Positions 1 through 10,914 of a DNA stretch of 64,000 bases are shown here, piece after piece. Below the pieces are notes generated by a model. The model was not told the origin of the DNA. It saw nothing but the letters and a program-made list of their open reading frames with translations, and made no database searches. The stretch is taken from assembly GCA_002205965.3 (NCBI GenBank), contig NADL03000634.1, positions 62,001-126,000 of the forward strand, written 5' to 3'. The translations under genes were made by a program, and so were the position numbers. Position 1 is the first letter of the stretch; every line of letters starts with the position of its first letter. The DNA comes from Kappaphycus alvarezii (Eukaryota > Rhodophyta > Florideophyceae > Gigartinales > Solieriaceae).

Positions 1-463
1 AAGAAATGTTCCTTAGGGCAGATTTTGCCTTTCAATTTCTAGACTAATTGGGTCTTCACTTGAAGTTTTCTCCCAATTTTCTTACCCTTCTGTAGAATAA
101 GCGGTTTAATAAGCTTATTGAGACGTTCAACTAACCTTAAAGTTTCAAACAAAGATACGAGGTACGATAAAAATCATTAAAGGAAATCGTGTGGACGAGA
201 TTGACTAGAGGGAAGATTTTTGCAAGTTAAAATATCTGAGTGTCCCCAAGGAGCTCCAAACCATCGGGCTAGAACTGAAGCGAAATTTCTATAGTGTCAC
301 ACAGTTGAAATTAATATCTGTGGACACCTTGGCATCTCCTGTCTCCAATTATTTCCATCTTATCACAAAATTGTGTCGTGATTCTGCCACGCTGAAATAA
401 TTAAAAGGAATCATGCAACTTCAAATATAGTATAAAAATGAGGTACTCTTCCTGATTTTTTTC

Positions 464-830
464 GTGAACACAAATTTAGTGCATATCAGACTCCTCTGCG
501 TGGAAGTTTGCCCTAGTTATCTATTACGTTATCGATCTATTCTTTGGGTATTCTCGTTGTACAGCCTGCTTCTGCGCTCTGTCCACGTTGTGCCAGTCTT
601 GCATCCAAGCAGTCAACATGCTTTGACATATAAAACGAAGGCAGTATGACCTGCTGGCAACATGTCCTCAACTTTCTCGCCCGTTTCTGTAAGGAAGTTG
701 GAACCTTCGTCCTTTTCGAACAACCTCTCCAGATCTGGGATCTTAGTATCGTTATTAAATGGAAGTCCACTTCACTATGAATTGACATCAACGTTCTGAG
801 TGTTTATGGTCTTGAGGCCGGTTGGCTCTT
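464..830 (+). mobile_element. LINE fragment, penultimate C-terminal segment
   Basis: This is a decayed piece of the non-LTR retrotransposon family seen elsewhere in the window at about 10915-11410 and 32235-32645. All three share the start SSAWK-like codons (here around 498-512), a cysteine/histidine-poor middle, a motif like GMTRRHH (here lost to substitutions near 645-660) and the tract that reads EQPLQIWDLS. The segment corresponds to the region after the reverse transcriptase of LINE polyproteins, just before the last domain. Stops and frame slips mean it is not coding today. Unlike the 11-kb copy, repeat B does not follow immediately, although B-like DNA begins about 1 kb downstream. Confidence 0.6.
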
Positions 831-1299
831 TTCGTAGAAACTGATAAACTTTAGGTTTTCAGATTCAGTTTTAAATGCGGTGCTTTTTTGCACTTTTAAA
901 AAATTCAAATAAATAGTGTATGTAGTAATTTCAGTACTTTAATTGACCGTTTGAAAACTCCAAATTATTAGTGTATCTATTCTATTTTTCTTTAGAGTAC
1001 CGCTGCTAGCGACCTGAATACGACAACATAAATACCGGCCTAACTACCTCGCATATGCAAAGACCGGCATTGACCATTGATAAAAAATAATCGACCGTCC
1101 AGCAGCAGCCTCCATCACTTAATTCCACCCAGATACCAGGACAGCTCCTAAATAATCCACCGGAGCTATCCGTCTCATTTTTCACTGACCTCATCAGTCA
1201 TAAGGCCCGTCCACCTGCGATGGCGAAACGTTTCCCGGTGCACCGTACCTTTATTCAGTCTTCAAGCTCGTCTTCCTTTATCGCGGCTGTGTCTTCTCT

Positions 1300-1683
1300 T
1301 TGTGCGTTGTACATCTGATTAGTCACGAGGCACCGTCTTCTCCCTATTCAATTCTGGCAGTGCCCACGGAAGGGAATAATTCCTTTGAAAAAACGAGAAA
1401 GCGCATCACAGAGCTTGTGCTTCGTTATCTGGTAGATATAGAAGCACAGAACGCAGTGGTGAAGAAATTAGAGCAGAAAGAAGGTAAAGCAGATGAGTGT
1501 TCCGAGGGTAGGGTGGCATCGGAACTTGTCTGCGGGATAGAGGAAGAGGACGGCAAGGACGAGCCCGAGGATGACGAAGAGGAGATCGAGGAGTCCGGGG
1601 ATAAAGAGGGGCTGTCGATCAGGTTCATATGGGAGGGGAAGGAACTAATTGAATGTATCAGATGGTCACGGCCATTGACCTAG
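1300..1683 (+). CDS. Acidic hypothetical open frame (doubtful)
   Basis: An open frame of about 127 codons. It has a lysine/glutamate-rich, coiled-coil-like middle (about residues 25-65) and a strongly acidic run rich in EED and DDEEE (about residues 75-105). There is no recognised domain, signal peptide or membrane segment. It lies just upstream of two copies of repeat B, and the longer B copies at 11.9, 17.7 and 28.7 kb also contain a short acidic/basic coding-like stretch. It may therefore be part of that repeat and not a host gene. The first codon is not an obvious start in context. Confidence 0.25.
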   Translation: MCVVHLISHEAPSSPYSILAVPTEGNNSFEKTRKRITELVLRYLVDIEAQNAVVKKLEQKEGKADECSEGRVASELVCGIEEEDGKDEPEDDEEEIEESGDKEGLSIRFIWEGKELIECIRWSRPLT

Positions 1684-1799
1684 TTGTAATGGCACTAGAT
1701 GAGCTGTATTTGTTGCACAAAGGGCTGGGTAATCGTGAGCAACTACCAGGTATGTGTGGTGGTTATCTGATCTAGAGAATGAGTACAATGTTTTACGTT

Positions 1800-2190
1800 C
1801 TCCAGTTATCTTTTTTAAGTTAGCAGCGAACATATAAAGTCTTTTCCTGTGTTTTTTGGCCCTTAAAGTAGTTTTATTGAGATTTTGTTTGGAAAAATAG
1901 TCTATGTAAGCTGAATAAGGTGCTTCCTTTAGAAAATCGGAGGGAAATTAGGAGTCAATTCCGAACCAAAACCCCTTAGATCAGCTCTTTAACTTACATG
2001 TGCGAGATAACAAAGCCTACAACTTTTGAATTAGTTACTGGAGCAATAACTCTTCATTCAATACTAATCCTTTCCCCTGTCCTTTAACGTCTAAGGTAGC
2101 ATTTCAATCGCCTGCAACAACTCTCATCTCGATTATATGGTGATTCACTTTTCCGCTGACGCCATTTTACGCCGTCAAACTCCGCGGCGT
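1800..2190 (+). repeat. Repeat family B, 3' portion, copy 1
   Basis: This segment aligns by eye with 2320-2670 and with the 3' parts of the longer B copies at 12340-12815, 18130-18590 and 32690-33147. Shared landmarks, in order, are GTCTATGTAAGCTGA, TGCTTCCT, a tract like CTTGCCCCTTCTATA and an end near the motif TTTACCCCTATCAG (here degenerate around 2160-2180). It is strongly diverged and non-coding. Confidence 0.55.
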
Positions 2191-2319
2191 TTACGTAGGA
2201 TAGTGTGATGACCAATTTCTTATTTTTTCAAGAAACGACTAATGTCGATAAAGTTAATGGAAAAGTGATTAGATGAGCAGACTGATAAAGTGTCTTTTAT
2301 CAAACTCTCTGTGCCCTCA

Positions 2320-2670
2320 TGGAGTCTTTTCCTACTTTGCTGGTACTTTTAGCAGTTTAATTGAGATTTAAGTTTGGAAAATTTATGTATAAGTTTAGTA
2401 AAATTTCTTTCTCCATGGGACGGTAGATAATTCAGGGGTCTACTTCAAATCAAAATCTTTAACTAGTTCACCAGCCTCAAATCGAGGTGGTAGAGCTGAC
2501 AACTTTAGAATTGGCTACTAGAACAGTCATTCATCGTTCACTTCCACTCTCAACTATTGACCGTTACCGCCTTTTGTAGCACTAAAGTCGCTCGCAAAGA
2601 CTCTCACCCCGGGTAGTTAGTGGTATCTTTTTGCGTTGAAGGCATTTTTACCCTATCAGATACACCAACA
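2320..2670 (+). repeat. Repeat family B, 3' portion, copy 2
   Basis: A second, similarly oriented copy lies about 520 bp after copy 1. It begins GTCTTTTCCTACTTTG and ends TTTTTACCCTATCAGA, matching the end of other B copies. The two copies are much more diverged from each other than a recent tandem duplication would be. They are either old terminal repeats of one insertion or two old insertions. Confidence 0.5.
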
Positions 2671-2672
2671 GG

Positions 2673-3800
2673 CTAATATTAAAAGGAATCCGATGAATCA
2701 TTAGGAATGTGGGGATTTTATTCGCTGCAAAAGACAAGCTGGCTGGTACTCAGTCCACTTGTCTCGTACCAATGAAAGGAGGTAATGAGAAGAAACGGGG
2801 AGAAAGCATCTAAATGATATATTACCTGGATTGGATGTTCTGTTCTTTTGCCAAAGTACTTGATATGGTACAAACAAGTTTGAGGCAATAATTTTGCTTT
2901 CAGCATCAACAGCCAAGTATTTATCAGTTCAGGGGTTGATACTGACATCTATGATTCAAACTGTGTCTCTGTAGTACAGCGACTGGTCCGACTATCCGGC
3001 TTAGAGAAATGTTAGCGACGAGCCGTGGGGTTGACAGTGTATAAACATCGCGATGGACGACTACATGAGTCGATCGAGGCGCTGTTAGATGTATTGACTG
3101 AAAAAACTGTCGAAAGTGTTCCGTCTGTGTGAAAATCGAAAATATTTTTACACGTAATGGAATACTATTCATTTTTTTCATTTCGAATGCAGATATAAAA
3201 AACTATGGAACAAATTTTTACCAGAAGCCAACATTTTTTATTTATTATGAACCGTCGAAAATAAGTTTATCTATTTTCCCTGGTCCATGTTTGATATTTC
3301 ATAACACATGAAGTATTTTTATGTCTGTCATTTGTCTTTTAAATTCTGCGGTTATAATTACTGGGATTATATTACCAGAAAATTATTATTTGGATGAATG
3401 CTCACCTGGAGAATTATTATATAATTATTATGTAGCATGAATTTGGTCTAAAAATTATTATACTGCCGAAATCATGTTTGTAGCTTTTCTGCTCTGATCT
3501 GCCTTACAATTAGTCTTAGGCTGCTAGAAAAATTTAGCAAGCCTCGGGTCATCCAAATATCCCCGTCGAGATTACAAATTTTGCTTTTTTATTATTATTT
3601 TCAGTCCTATTCAGGTAATTTATTACTTAGTTATTTGGAATTATCTATTTTGGATCTCTGCATTTCACTTAAATTTTACAATCTGCGAACTATATGGGAT
3701 TTATTTCGTCAAGTAGTCGGGTAGTGACGGTAGCAGGTGTATCTAGAGATTCGCAGGAAATAAGGCTACATTTGAGGCCAGGATCGCAACTCGGACCGTC
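2673..3800. other. AT-rich non-coding stretch
   Basis: I see no gene here. Around 2718-2765 there is a degenerate plus-strand match to repeat D/E (AAGCTGGCTGGTACTCAGTC). The rest is AT-rich with many ATTATTA runs at about 3355-3470 and no conserved frame. Confidence 0.5.
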
Positions 3801-3819
3801 CGATGAGAGCTTTATGGTG

Positions 3820-4130
3820 AAAGTTTTGGTTGATTGTACTGTTGGGAGGTATATTCGATCTATCCTAAACGTTTCTAGACAACCACAATCTACTCAGAAG
3901 GTTGTGCTGACCCAGAAACAGGGGAGGAACTAGGCTTCCTAAAAGGCCGCTTCCAGGCCAGCCATCAAGCCAGCCATCAAGCAGGCCACATTGGAAATTA
4001 TGGCTGCTGCAGCGTGCCTTTGCATCAAAACCCTCTGAACCTTTCCGTGTGTCTCCGTTGACTTCACTCACTTTCCTTGCCCCGTCATTTAGAACTGCAC
4101 ATACATCTGGGTTCCAACCTCCAAGCGTCA
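3820..4130 (+). repeat. Repeat family C, copy 1
   Basis: It matches 5905-6115 and 33315-33515. Shared blocks include GGAGGTATATTCGATCTATC, an AACCACAAT..ACTCA stretch, GGAACTA/GCTCCCTAAAA and CATCAAGCAGGCC, then a CTGCTGCAGCGTGCC block. In this copy the 12-base unit CCAGCCATCAAG is tandemly doubled at about 3958-3981. No function is known; it is a short interspersed repeat. Confidence 0.65.
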
Positions 4131-4413
4131 AGTGACGTGTGAGCTCACGATCCAAGTCCTAATCTTTTAGCATTAGGTGAGACTGGCGTTGCCATTGAAA
4201 GCCCGAGCGACCGTCGTAGTGGCGATGGCCTTTAATAGCGAGACCACCGTGATATGGACGGCGGTGGAACGGTGCACGTCAGCGGTGGCGAGGGCAGGAG
4301 GGTGGACCAGTATGTCCTCCGGCCTGATTTGAGTGCCCTAGATAAGGAGAGGGACCTCGAGGTGGCTGTCCAATCCAGCAGCGCGAATGATGCGTATGCT
4401 TTGTGAAAACAAG

Positions 4414-4575
4414 GGGGTTCATTTACTGTGACGGATATGTTGGCTGAAACCTAGTCAACTTGAATGGTGGTGTGTATGCACGTGAAATGTTGCGAATGGC
4501 GTAGTTGGCACTCCAATCTACCAGCAAGTATAGGGAAGGTCATATTGATTGCTCGAAAATGAATCCATGTCGACA
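4414..4575 (+). repeat. Repeat family D/E, plus-strand copy
   Basis: It starts GGGTTCATTTACTGTGACGG and continues to GGCACTCCAATCTACCAG at about 4507-4524. The same start and the same inner block, in the same order, occur on the minus strand at 5449-5602 and 38007-38170. This shows that the D and E motifs are two ends of one repeat of roughly 160 bp. Confidence 0.6.
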
Positions 4576-5340
4576 TCTTACAGCTAGTAACTGAACATAC
4601 TTTGAGCTGGTCTCAAACTGGCCCTGCGGGGAGTTCACGGCGTCTTGCTGATCTTTCAGTTTATGCCCTTGCACCCCTTATACTAAAACCTTCGGGAAAC
4701 AAATGCCCTCAGCTCTTTATCATTATCACGTCACTAGCATTTCCCATACAATAAGAGTGAGCGCGATATCAAGCTAAGGCAATAGTAGAGAGCTGACAAC
4801 GACATAATTTCTCATCTACAGGGGTGTCCTGTAACGCTGAGCAAAGCATTAAAATTTAACCATACACGTCTGCTATCTTCTTTGTCATACAACACCTTCC
4901 TCAAAAGCTCTCCTGGTTCTCAGCGCTCCAAGCTCCTGCAGTAAACAAACTCCCTGTTTCCCACTCTAATCAAAAGTGCCATGCGAGTTTGGCTTAATCG
5001 TTGCATTTAGCTGCTAATGAAACTGGTTTGTATGTTACAAGCAACTCGCAAGTGCGTGTTTACGTGTACCGTGAGGGAGGAAGTGCAGAACATGAGGCAG
5101 AAGTACTACACTGCAGCGTCGCTGATAATGCACTGTATCGAGAGTGGGAATCGTAAGGAGGAAAGCTTCGGTGCCGTGTTAATTTAGAGGCAGTGGCGGT
5201 CATAACCGAAAGGGGCATACCTCGTTCGTAAGGAGGGGGCAAAATTGAACAGGCAGCCTAATCATCTTTGTACGTGTATGGCAACGAATTTTGATGGTCT
5301 TGTGATTGAGTAGTTGCAGAATGAATAAATTTTGAAATTA
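4576..5340. other. Intergenic, with a short repeat F copy
   Basis: I see no convincing gene here. A motif of about 45 bp at 5153-5200 (AGCTTCGGTGC, then TTAATTTAGAGGCAGTGGCG) recurs at 6470-6515 and 6697-6745. Confidence 0.45.
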
Positions 5341-5602
5341 TTAACTTCGATCATTTTTCTCCGTGTTCCAGAACGCCATCCCTGATCGTAAAACACAATC
5401 AAAGTCGACTCTTTCCCCTCCCCCGTTTACCTTAGCATTCCCTTCCACCTTCTGGTAGATTAGAGTGCCATCCACAGCTTTCGACGCATTGTACGGTTTC
5501 ACAATTGGCTTGACAATGATACGATATCTACGCTCCGGTACAAATTTACTGGATTCCAACCCACATATCTACCACAGTAAATTAACTCCCCATTTACACC
5601 TT
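5341..5602 (-). repeat. Repeat family D/E, minus-strand copy with a conserved frame
   Basis: About 155 bp (5449-5602) is over 90% identical to 38007-38170. On the minus strand both copies keep the same reading frame, containing RYRIIVKPI, KPY, ASKAVDGT and IYQKVEG, with conservative changes (V/A, N/D, L/P). In this copy the frame stays open for about 72 codons, to 5341. I do not recognise the peptide; it may be a fragment of a captured or transposon-encoded protein. Confidence 0.55.
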
Positions 5603-5904
5603 AGCATACATGCAAGATAATAGGCTAAAAACCAAGTGAACACTGACTGCAAAGTCAATGGGACCGTCCACGTGTACCAGGGTAAATGGGATGGCTTTCT
5701 TAATTTTCCTGATGAAAGGTTTTCGTTGAATGGGGAGGTTTACTCAGTTTCTTGATGAAAGCAATAGCATAGACTAGTCCTAATTTGGGTAAATGGGGGT
5801 TTCTTGATCTCCCTGATAAACACAATAGCGCAGATGGGGCCTAATTTGAGTAGCCCAAGACATACCCTGAGAAGGGAGGTAAACATACATACTCTTAAGT
5901 TGCG

Positions 5905-6115
5905 GCCTTCAGGGGGGGAAATTTCGGGTGTTTTACTCTTGGAAGATATATCCGATCTATCCCATGATTTTCCAAACAACCACAATTGACTCAAAAAGGG
6001 TATACCGACACAGTAATGGGGAAGGAACTACGCTCCCTAAAATGCTACCTTCAGGCCAGCCATCAAGCAGGCCGCATTGGACATGACGGTTGCTGCAGCG
6101 TGCCTAAGTGTCGCT
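5905..6115 (+). repeat. Repeat family C, copy 2
   Basis: It carries GGGTGTTTTACTCTTGGAAG, then ATATATCCGATCTATCCC, AACCACAATTGACTCAAAAA and CATCAAGCAGGCCGCATTGG. It is about 90% identical to 33315-33515 in the best blocks. The GC-rich stretch that follows (6116-6420) has overlapping open frames on both strands, but nothing recognisable. Confidence 0.7.
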
Positions 6116-6469
6116 CAAAACCCCTACCAAAAAACAACTGGCGTTATTCTGGACGAGTCTCCCAGCGTGACGAGCGAACGATATTTACTGCGCATCCGCA
6201 ATCGGAAAGGCTGCCCGCGCGGCAATTCCAGTTGCAATCCGGTCGGCAAAGTCCCGAGCAGTCCGGTGCCAGGCCCCAACGTGGAGGGTGGAAGGGCAAT
6301 GAATCGATTCCCAGAACCCTTTGAACGTATCAAGTCAGCAAAGCGCGTGTACTTGCCAATGTGAGCTTGGTTTAGGGTCTTGCGTGGGCATCGCGCCTGG
6401 GAGGGGAGGCGGTCGGGGGTCAAGGGATGGATGACGGTTTCGTCATAATAGTATGTGCTCCCGTTCTCT

Positions 6470-6745
6470 CTAAGGGGAAGCTTTGGTGCTTTATTAATTT
6501 AGAGGCGGTGGCGGTTCTCTCTAAGCGCCTTGATGTCTAGGCGAACTGTATGGCCGCGTTGCGAGGCCTCGAGGACAGGGTGCCGGGCGGCTTTGGAGAG
6601 GTCTGTGACAAACGACCGTGTTTCCAAGTCATGCTGCCACCAGCAGGTAGATCCGTAGGCACAGGACAGCGCGTGGTAACCTTACGTATCCATAAGGGGG
6701 AAAAGGCTTTGGTGCTTTAGTAGTTTAGAGGCAGTGGCGGTAATT
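6470..6745 (+). repeat. Repeat F, two short copies
   Basis: Two copies of a unit of about 45 bp, at 6470-6515 and 6697-6745, share GGCTTTGGTGCTTT and TTTAGAGGC(A/G)GTGGCGGT. A third copy is at 5153-5200. The unit ends in GTGGCGGT each time. No gene is evident between them. Confidence 0.5.
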
Positions 6746-6749
6746 AACG

Positions 6750-7130
6750 TGTATCGGCATTTTGAAGCAGGAGGAAACAATGGTACCGTTAGAACTGCAG
6801 CCACGCCTTATAATTGCGGTCCGAGATACAGGTACCCAAGCATCTACTGACAACGAGGCTCGGAATGTCACGGTCCTCTTATCCCCCTCTGGCATGGCGT
6901 CAAAGGGAGGTAAATGGGGTTGGTTTACTGCGAGTCGTGCAAAAGTAGGGAGTACTATGAACAGGTGGGCGCATCGAGTTTATAGCATTGATTGACATGG
7001 GGAGGGGGGAAATCTTAATGATCAAGGATGCACTCATTAGGGCAGGAGGTGGCTATACTTGAATAATCTAATCAGAAAGACGGTATGTAAGGGGAGGAGG
7101 AGTATATGGCAAAGTATGATAGGGAGTGGA
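6750..7130. other. No supported gene
   Basis: Short overlapping open frames exist here on the plus strand, for example 6762-6995. None has a recognised domain or conservation within the window. Confidence 0.4.
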
Positions 7131-7134
7131 CATA

Positions 7135-7390
7135 TTTTATATTTGCGCCCACGTGGCGATTCCCGTTGCATCCCGTCATACTGTATCAATCGAAGTTTGC
7201 CGTTCTTACGATATTCTGCATATTCCAATGATTATCGACATCTACGGTGCCCTCGGGCCCGAGGGCTTTCAGTTCTTCCGCCGCCTTGCCGCCTACGCCG
7301 CTAGGCGCCGTAATTACCCTCCCCATCAAGAGTCTCACGATTTCATTACCCGCTTCACCTTTTGCTTGCACGGCACGCAATCCCGTTAGG
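7135..7390 (+). mobile_element. LINE C-terminal fragment, divergent copy
   Basis: The plus-strand frame contains IDIYGALGPEG, FFRRLAAYAARRR and HDFITRFTFCL. These correspond to the last domain of the window's LINE family (compare 36407-36766). It is more diverged than the other copies, lacks the downstream 3' tail, and has no open upstream coding part. It is a truncated relic. Confidence 0.6.
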
Positions 7391-8258
7391 TCCGTTCCCG
7401 ACGGCTTTCTGATTAGTTTCTATCGTACTCCTCCTCGTCGTCTCTGAGTGCTTGTTCCCATTTCCGTAAAGATCCCCCCCTCCGCATCAGTCCCATCGAA
7501 ATCCAGGCCAACATTAGGTCTCTTCGGCCTCACACCAGCCTTGTGAGGTCGTCCCGCCCGACTCTGCCTCCTTTTCAGTCTCTCTAATACACAGATCTGC
7601 CCCTGCAGCCTCGGAAAATAGCCGTCATACACCTTTAATCAGTAAAGCTCCCCAGATCCCCCCCCTTCAGCAAGGCTGAGGCAAGTGTGAAGTTTCTCTC
7701 TTTATTCATCTTCCTTTTCTGTACGTGATACGCCAAGGCTTACTTGATGCCAGTTTTAGACAGTCAGCTGTTGATGAGAGTTGATTCACTTAGGAAGCTG
7801 TAATCCGTTGATTTCGATACTAGCGCAATCTCGTCAACTGTATATTGCACAACATCCAGGTGTGCCACTAGAGAATGAAACAAATGCAAAAGAAGTTTAT
7901 TCACTATGATAAACGTGTGAATTCTATTACAAGCCCAATTGAATCGATAATTGATCAACAAAGTACTCAACGTGCAAACGTTTCCCTTTCCATTTACATG
8001 CGTCAAACGACAATTAACAGTTAGGCCATTTAGCAAATTCCAAGTAGAAAAGGGGGAAGGTGTATCTTGTATGCGGGTAGAGATAACAACAGGTCGGCAA
8101 TGGCTGTCCAACTGCAACAATTTAAGCAAATACGTCCTCAACAGGAATGGATTCGCCAGACAGCACATGAATTTGCATGCCACCAATCCTCACAAAACCA
8201 CCGATAACGAGCAACCTGGCTGGCCCAAAGCCGTGCCGCAAAGCTTTCCATCTCTACG
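7391..8258. other. Intergenic region 3' of the membrane-protein gene
   Basis: Open frames here (for example minus 7764-8186 and plus 7951-8529) overlap the 3' flank or run antisense to the 8259-9101 gene. None shows a family motif, and I call none of them. Confidence 0.4.
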
Positions 8259-9101
8259 TTACAGCTTGTTCTTGTTCTCCTTCTCCTTCTCCTCCGTCAC
8301 CCACAACGTCCAAGCTGCCGCCACATTCATGATAAATGCTAAACACGTACTCCCTCCGATAATCACCTTGATCATTCTCGATGGGTTCTCTGCCCTATAC
8401 CCCGACCACTGCACGTATAGCAGGCCTAAAACAGTCAGAATTCTCATACTCCCTGGCACAAATCCAGTAGCAGTGAATTGGTACGCCCAAAAACGATGCG
8501 AAGACAATGTAAGCATGGCAGCTGTCTGATACAATCGAACCATGCACACCAACCAGTACATCATAGACACCCAGACACCAGCCTTAAACGAGAAAAAGTG
8601 TTCCAGATGACGAAAATCAACCGCAAATGGCATATCACCTGCCCATTTTTCATCCGCTGCCCACATGGCTATCAGCGGTATGAGCATCACACCGGAAATG
8701 GCGATAGCGACAAGGCCAAGGCGACGATGAAGGGAAAGGGAACGGCGACGTAGAGTTGAAGAAAGTTGCAAAAACGTGAGCATTAGCCAAAGAGGAATGA
8801 GGAGAATATGGAAGCCGAGATAGCGGGAGGAGTGGAGTCGACGGAAATGGGAGGTAAGATGGTCCGGGGCCAAGGTGTGGACGAGGCCGAAGAGGTAGCG
8901 TGGGAAGAGGAGAGGGTGGTGGGAGAGGGGAGTCTGGCGGATGAGGGCCGTTTGGAGGGAGGAGAAGAGGACGGTTGTGGAGAGGAAAGCGAGGGCAAGA
9001 CGGAGGAGAAGGGCGCGGGACGAAAGGCGAGCGACAGGGATCGGGATTTTAGGGGAGATGGAAAGCTGTGCGAGGAGGAGGTTGGCGGATGAGTAAGTCA
9101 T
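8259..9101 (-). CDS. DUF2306-like multi-pass membrane protein
   Basis: An intronless 280-residue frame with an ATG at 9101 in good eukaryotic context (AACCATGA on the minus strand). About six hydrophobic segments lie near residues 30-50, 95-115, 128-149, 171-191, 207-227 and 247-267. A charged lysine/glutamate tail follows. The blocks SLHRRLGL (His125) and SHRFWAYQ (His202) resemble the HRxLG and HRxW motifs of DUF2306, a cytochrome b561-like membrane family. The usual arginine after HRxW is replaced by Gln. His98 in GFHIL could also face the membrane. Function in that family is poorly known; haem binding or electron transfer is inference only. It is an isolated gene among repeats. The antisense frames over it are shadows of its high-GC 5' half. 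Confidence 0.7.
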   Translation of the reverse strand: MTYSSANLLLAQLSISPKIPIPVARLSSRALLLRLALAFLSTTVLFSSLQTALIRQTPLSHHPLLFPRYLFGLVHTLAPDHLTSHFRRLHSSRYLGFHILLIPLWLMLTFLQLSSTLRRRSLSLHRRLGLVAIAISGVMLIPLIAMWAADEKWAGDMPFAVDFRHLEHFFSFKAGVWVSMMYWLVCMVRLYQTAAMLTLSSHRFWAYQFTATGFVPGSMRILTVLGLLYVQWSGYRAENPSRMIKVIIGGSTCLAFIMNVAAAWTLWVTEEKEKENKNKL

Positions 9102-9427
9102 GGTTGCAGTGCGGTAGGGGGACGGGAATTGCGGTGAGTGGTGTTGCGGCGATCAGTGAACGGGCAGGTGTGTTGGGGAATGTGGTCGAAAGGACTTGAA
9201 TGGTGGAAACGGCGACGGACAATTACAGGGTACAGTAGGATTTTAAATTCGTTGATTTGAACGAGATAGAGAGTTGGCATTTGGATGTTGGTCCGTCGCG
9301 ACCCCATTGGTTTGGAGGAATTTGTCGGAATGAATTCCGATTCTGCAAATGACTGTCAGGTTGCAATCTACATAACTGCATACTGTTGTGCATTATTCGT
9401 GGCCGGATGTACTTCACGATATAAATA

Positions 9428-9735
9428 AAGAGGGGGTTCGTTTACTGTGACACATGTATTGGTTGTACTGTAACCCAATCATAGATAAAGATAGGCGCGC
9501 GATGGAACGGATTTCAAAGGTGCAAGGTATTCTTTTACAGCGACACTCCGCATTGGCAGTAACCTCCAATGCGGTTTGTTTGCTTGCAGGTTCCCCTCTA
9601 CTTCGTGGAAGAGTGAAGGACCATCAGCGCCTGCAACAACCTGTCACGTACAGTACAGTACAGTACATCCTACTACCACTACACAAGTTGATTAAGTGCC
9701 GCCCAGCTTCTCTGTTAAGGAAAGGAAAGGAACCC
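9428..9735. repeat. Two opposed ends of repeat D/E
   Basis: At 9428-9480 (plus) the motif GGGGGTTCGTTTACTGTGAC appears, and at 9675-9735 (minus) the opposite-strand version appears (AAGTTGATTAAGTGCCGCCC, ending GGAACCCC). The two face each other about 200 bp apart. A CAGTA microrepeat, GTACAGTACAGTACAGTAC, lies between them at about 9648-9667. Confidence 0.5.
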
Positions 9736-9819
9736 CGTGCCCCACGATATACTGATGCCACAAAGTTACTATGATAAAGATTGGTTTTAGTCATTGTGCG
9801 AGACAGTTCAGTAAAGTAG

Positions 9820-10035
9820 TGGTTGTGGTAAATCTTTATGGGTTGTACAATGTCGCACAGAGGCGTGCGGAGGGTATTCATAAACTAACTACGGATTCGG
9901 GTGGCGGGTAGAAACCTGTCGCGCCTGCATTATTTGGAGTCTAAAAGCAAAACGGGTAACGAAGTCGCGGAGCTCCTGTTGAGGGGAGGAACCGCGACGG
10001 GAAGCAGCGAAGGAAGCAAGGCGGCGGAAAAAAAG
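9820..10035 (-). mobile_element. LINE C-terminus and 3' end, 5'-truncated copy
   Basis: On the minus strand the frame reads FFRRLASFAASRRGSSPQQE, then LRDFVTRFAF and LQIMQARQVSTR. A stop and a 3' untranslated segment follow. The segment ends at the plus-strand coordinate 9820 with a degenerate ACC/CAA tail after AAAGATTTACC. It is nearly identical to the plus copy at 36640-36835. Truncation of the 5' side at about 10035 is typical of LINE target-primed insertion. Confidence 0.75.
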
Positions 10036-10914
10036 TACACGTATACGTACAGTACAGTTACAATATAGTGCTGTTGTACTGTACTGTGTATGAAAAATGA
10101 AAAATGTGAACGAATTCTGTTCTGGCAACGCGTTATGTATAATTTCTATTTGGTGGAAACGCAATAATCCCCACGCTAGAAGTGTCAGACGACAAAGTAA
10201 ACTACCCCATCATTTCCCCCGTGGATCCACTCCATTATTCGTATCGTAGATCCTGCCAAATGGATTGAATGAGAGTTCATTGTACTCACAACCCTTACAA
10301 CATTCGCTGTAAACTTCTAACCCCCCTGGTTTCGCTCTGCTGGGATCTCAAGCTGATTCGGACACGTTTGTTTCCGAGTTCTTCACAGCACGTGAAAACG
10401 CCGTGAATCGCATCTTCCAACCCTTCCGAGCTCTGGACGATACATAAATGGCTTTACACCTTCACCGATTCTGCTCAAACGCCTCTAAGGTCATACACTT
10501 AATATGTACGCCCCCCACTCGATCTGCGGTACTCGCCGCCAGCTTCGGTCAGAAGCAGAGGAAAGCGTTCCACTAATTATTATTGCCCTGCTCAGAGAAA
10601 GCTTGGCTCCAGGCCTCTCTTCCCTGTTCAGTGGGCCGGCTCGGTCCAGCGATGTAGCGGAGAAATTGTTAAACTCTTCCCTGTTCAATGGGCTGTCTCG
10701 GTCCCCTGCAAACGTCGGATACTAACAGGGCGGCCTAGACACCACCTCTAACCAACTTTTTCCGTCTTGTCTCCGACTGCCTGACCCTTTTCACACAACC
10801 GCCATTTGGAAGAGGTCCTCTGGTCTGCAATTGGGCTGCTGTCTTTGAGCCTCCCGCTGCTGCTTTCGTCGCTATCGACCACTACCCTTTTCGAGCGTTG
10901 TTCTTCGCTCGGTC
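10036..10914. other. Region upstream of a LINE fragment
   Basis: ACTGTAC-type microrepeats occur at 10040-10090. The remainder has short open frames on both strands without recognised motifs. The last 100-200 bp could belong to the LINE copy that becomes recognisable at 10915. Confidence 0.4.

Noticed and set aside
1425..1628. Serine-rich minus-strand frame
   Set aside because: Antisense shadow of the acidic plus-strand stretch (GAG/GAA codons read as serine codons).
8478..9092. Plus-strand frames over the membrane-protein gene
   Set aside because: They are low-complexity antisense shadows (glutamate/glycine-rich) of a well-supported minus-strand protein.
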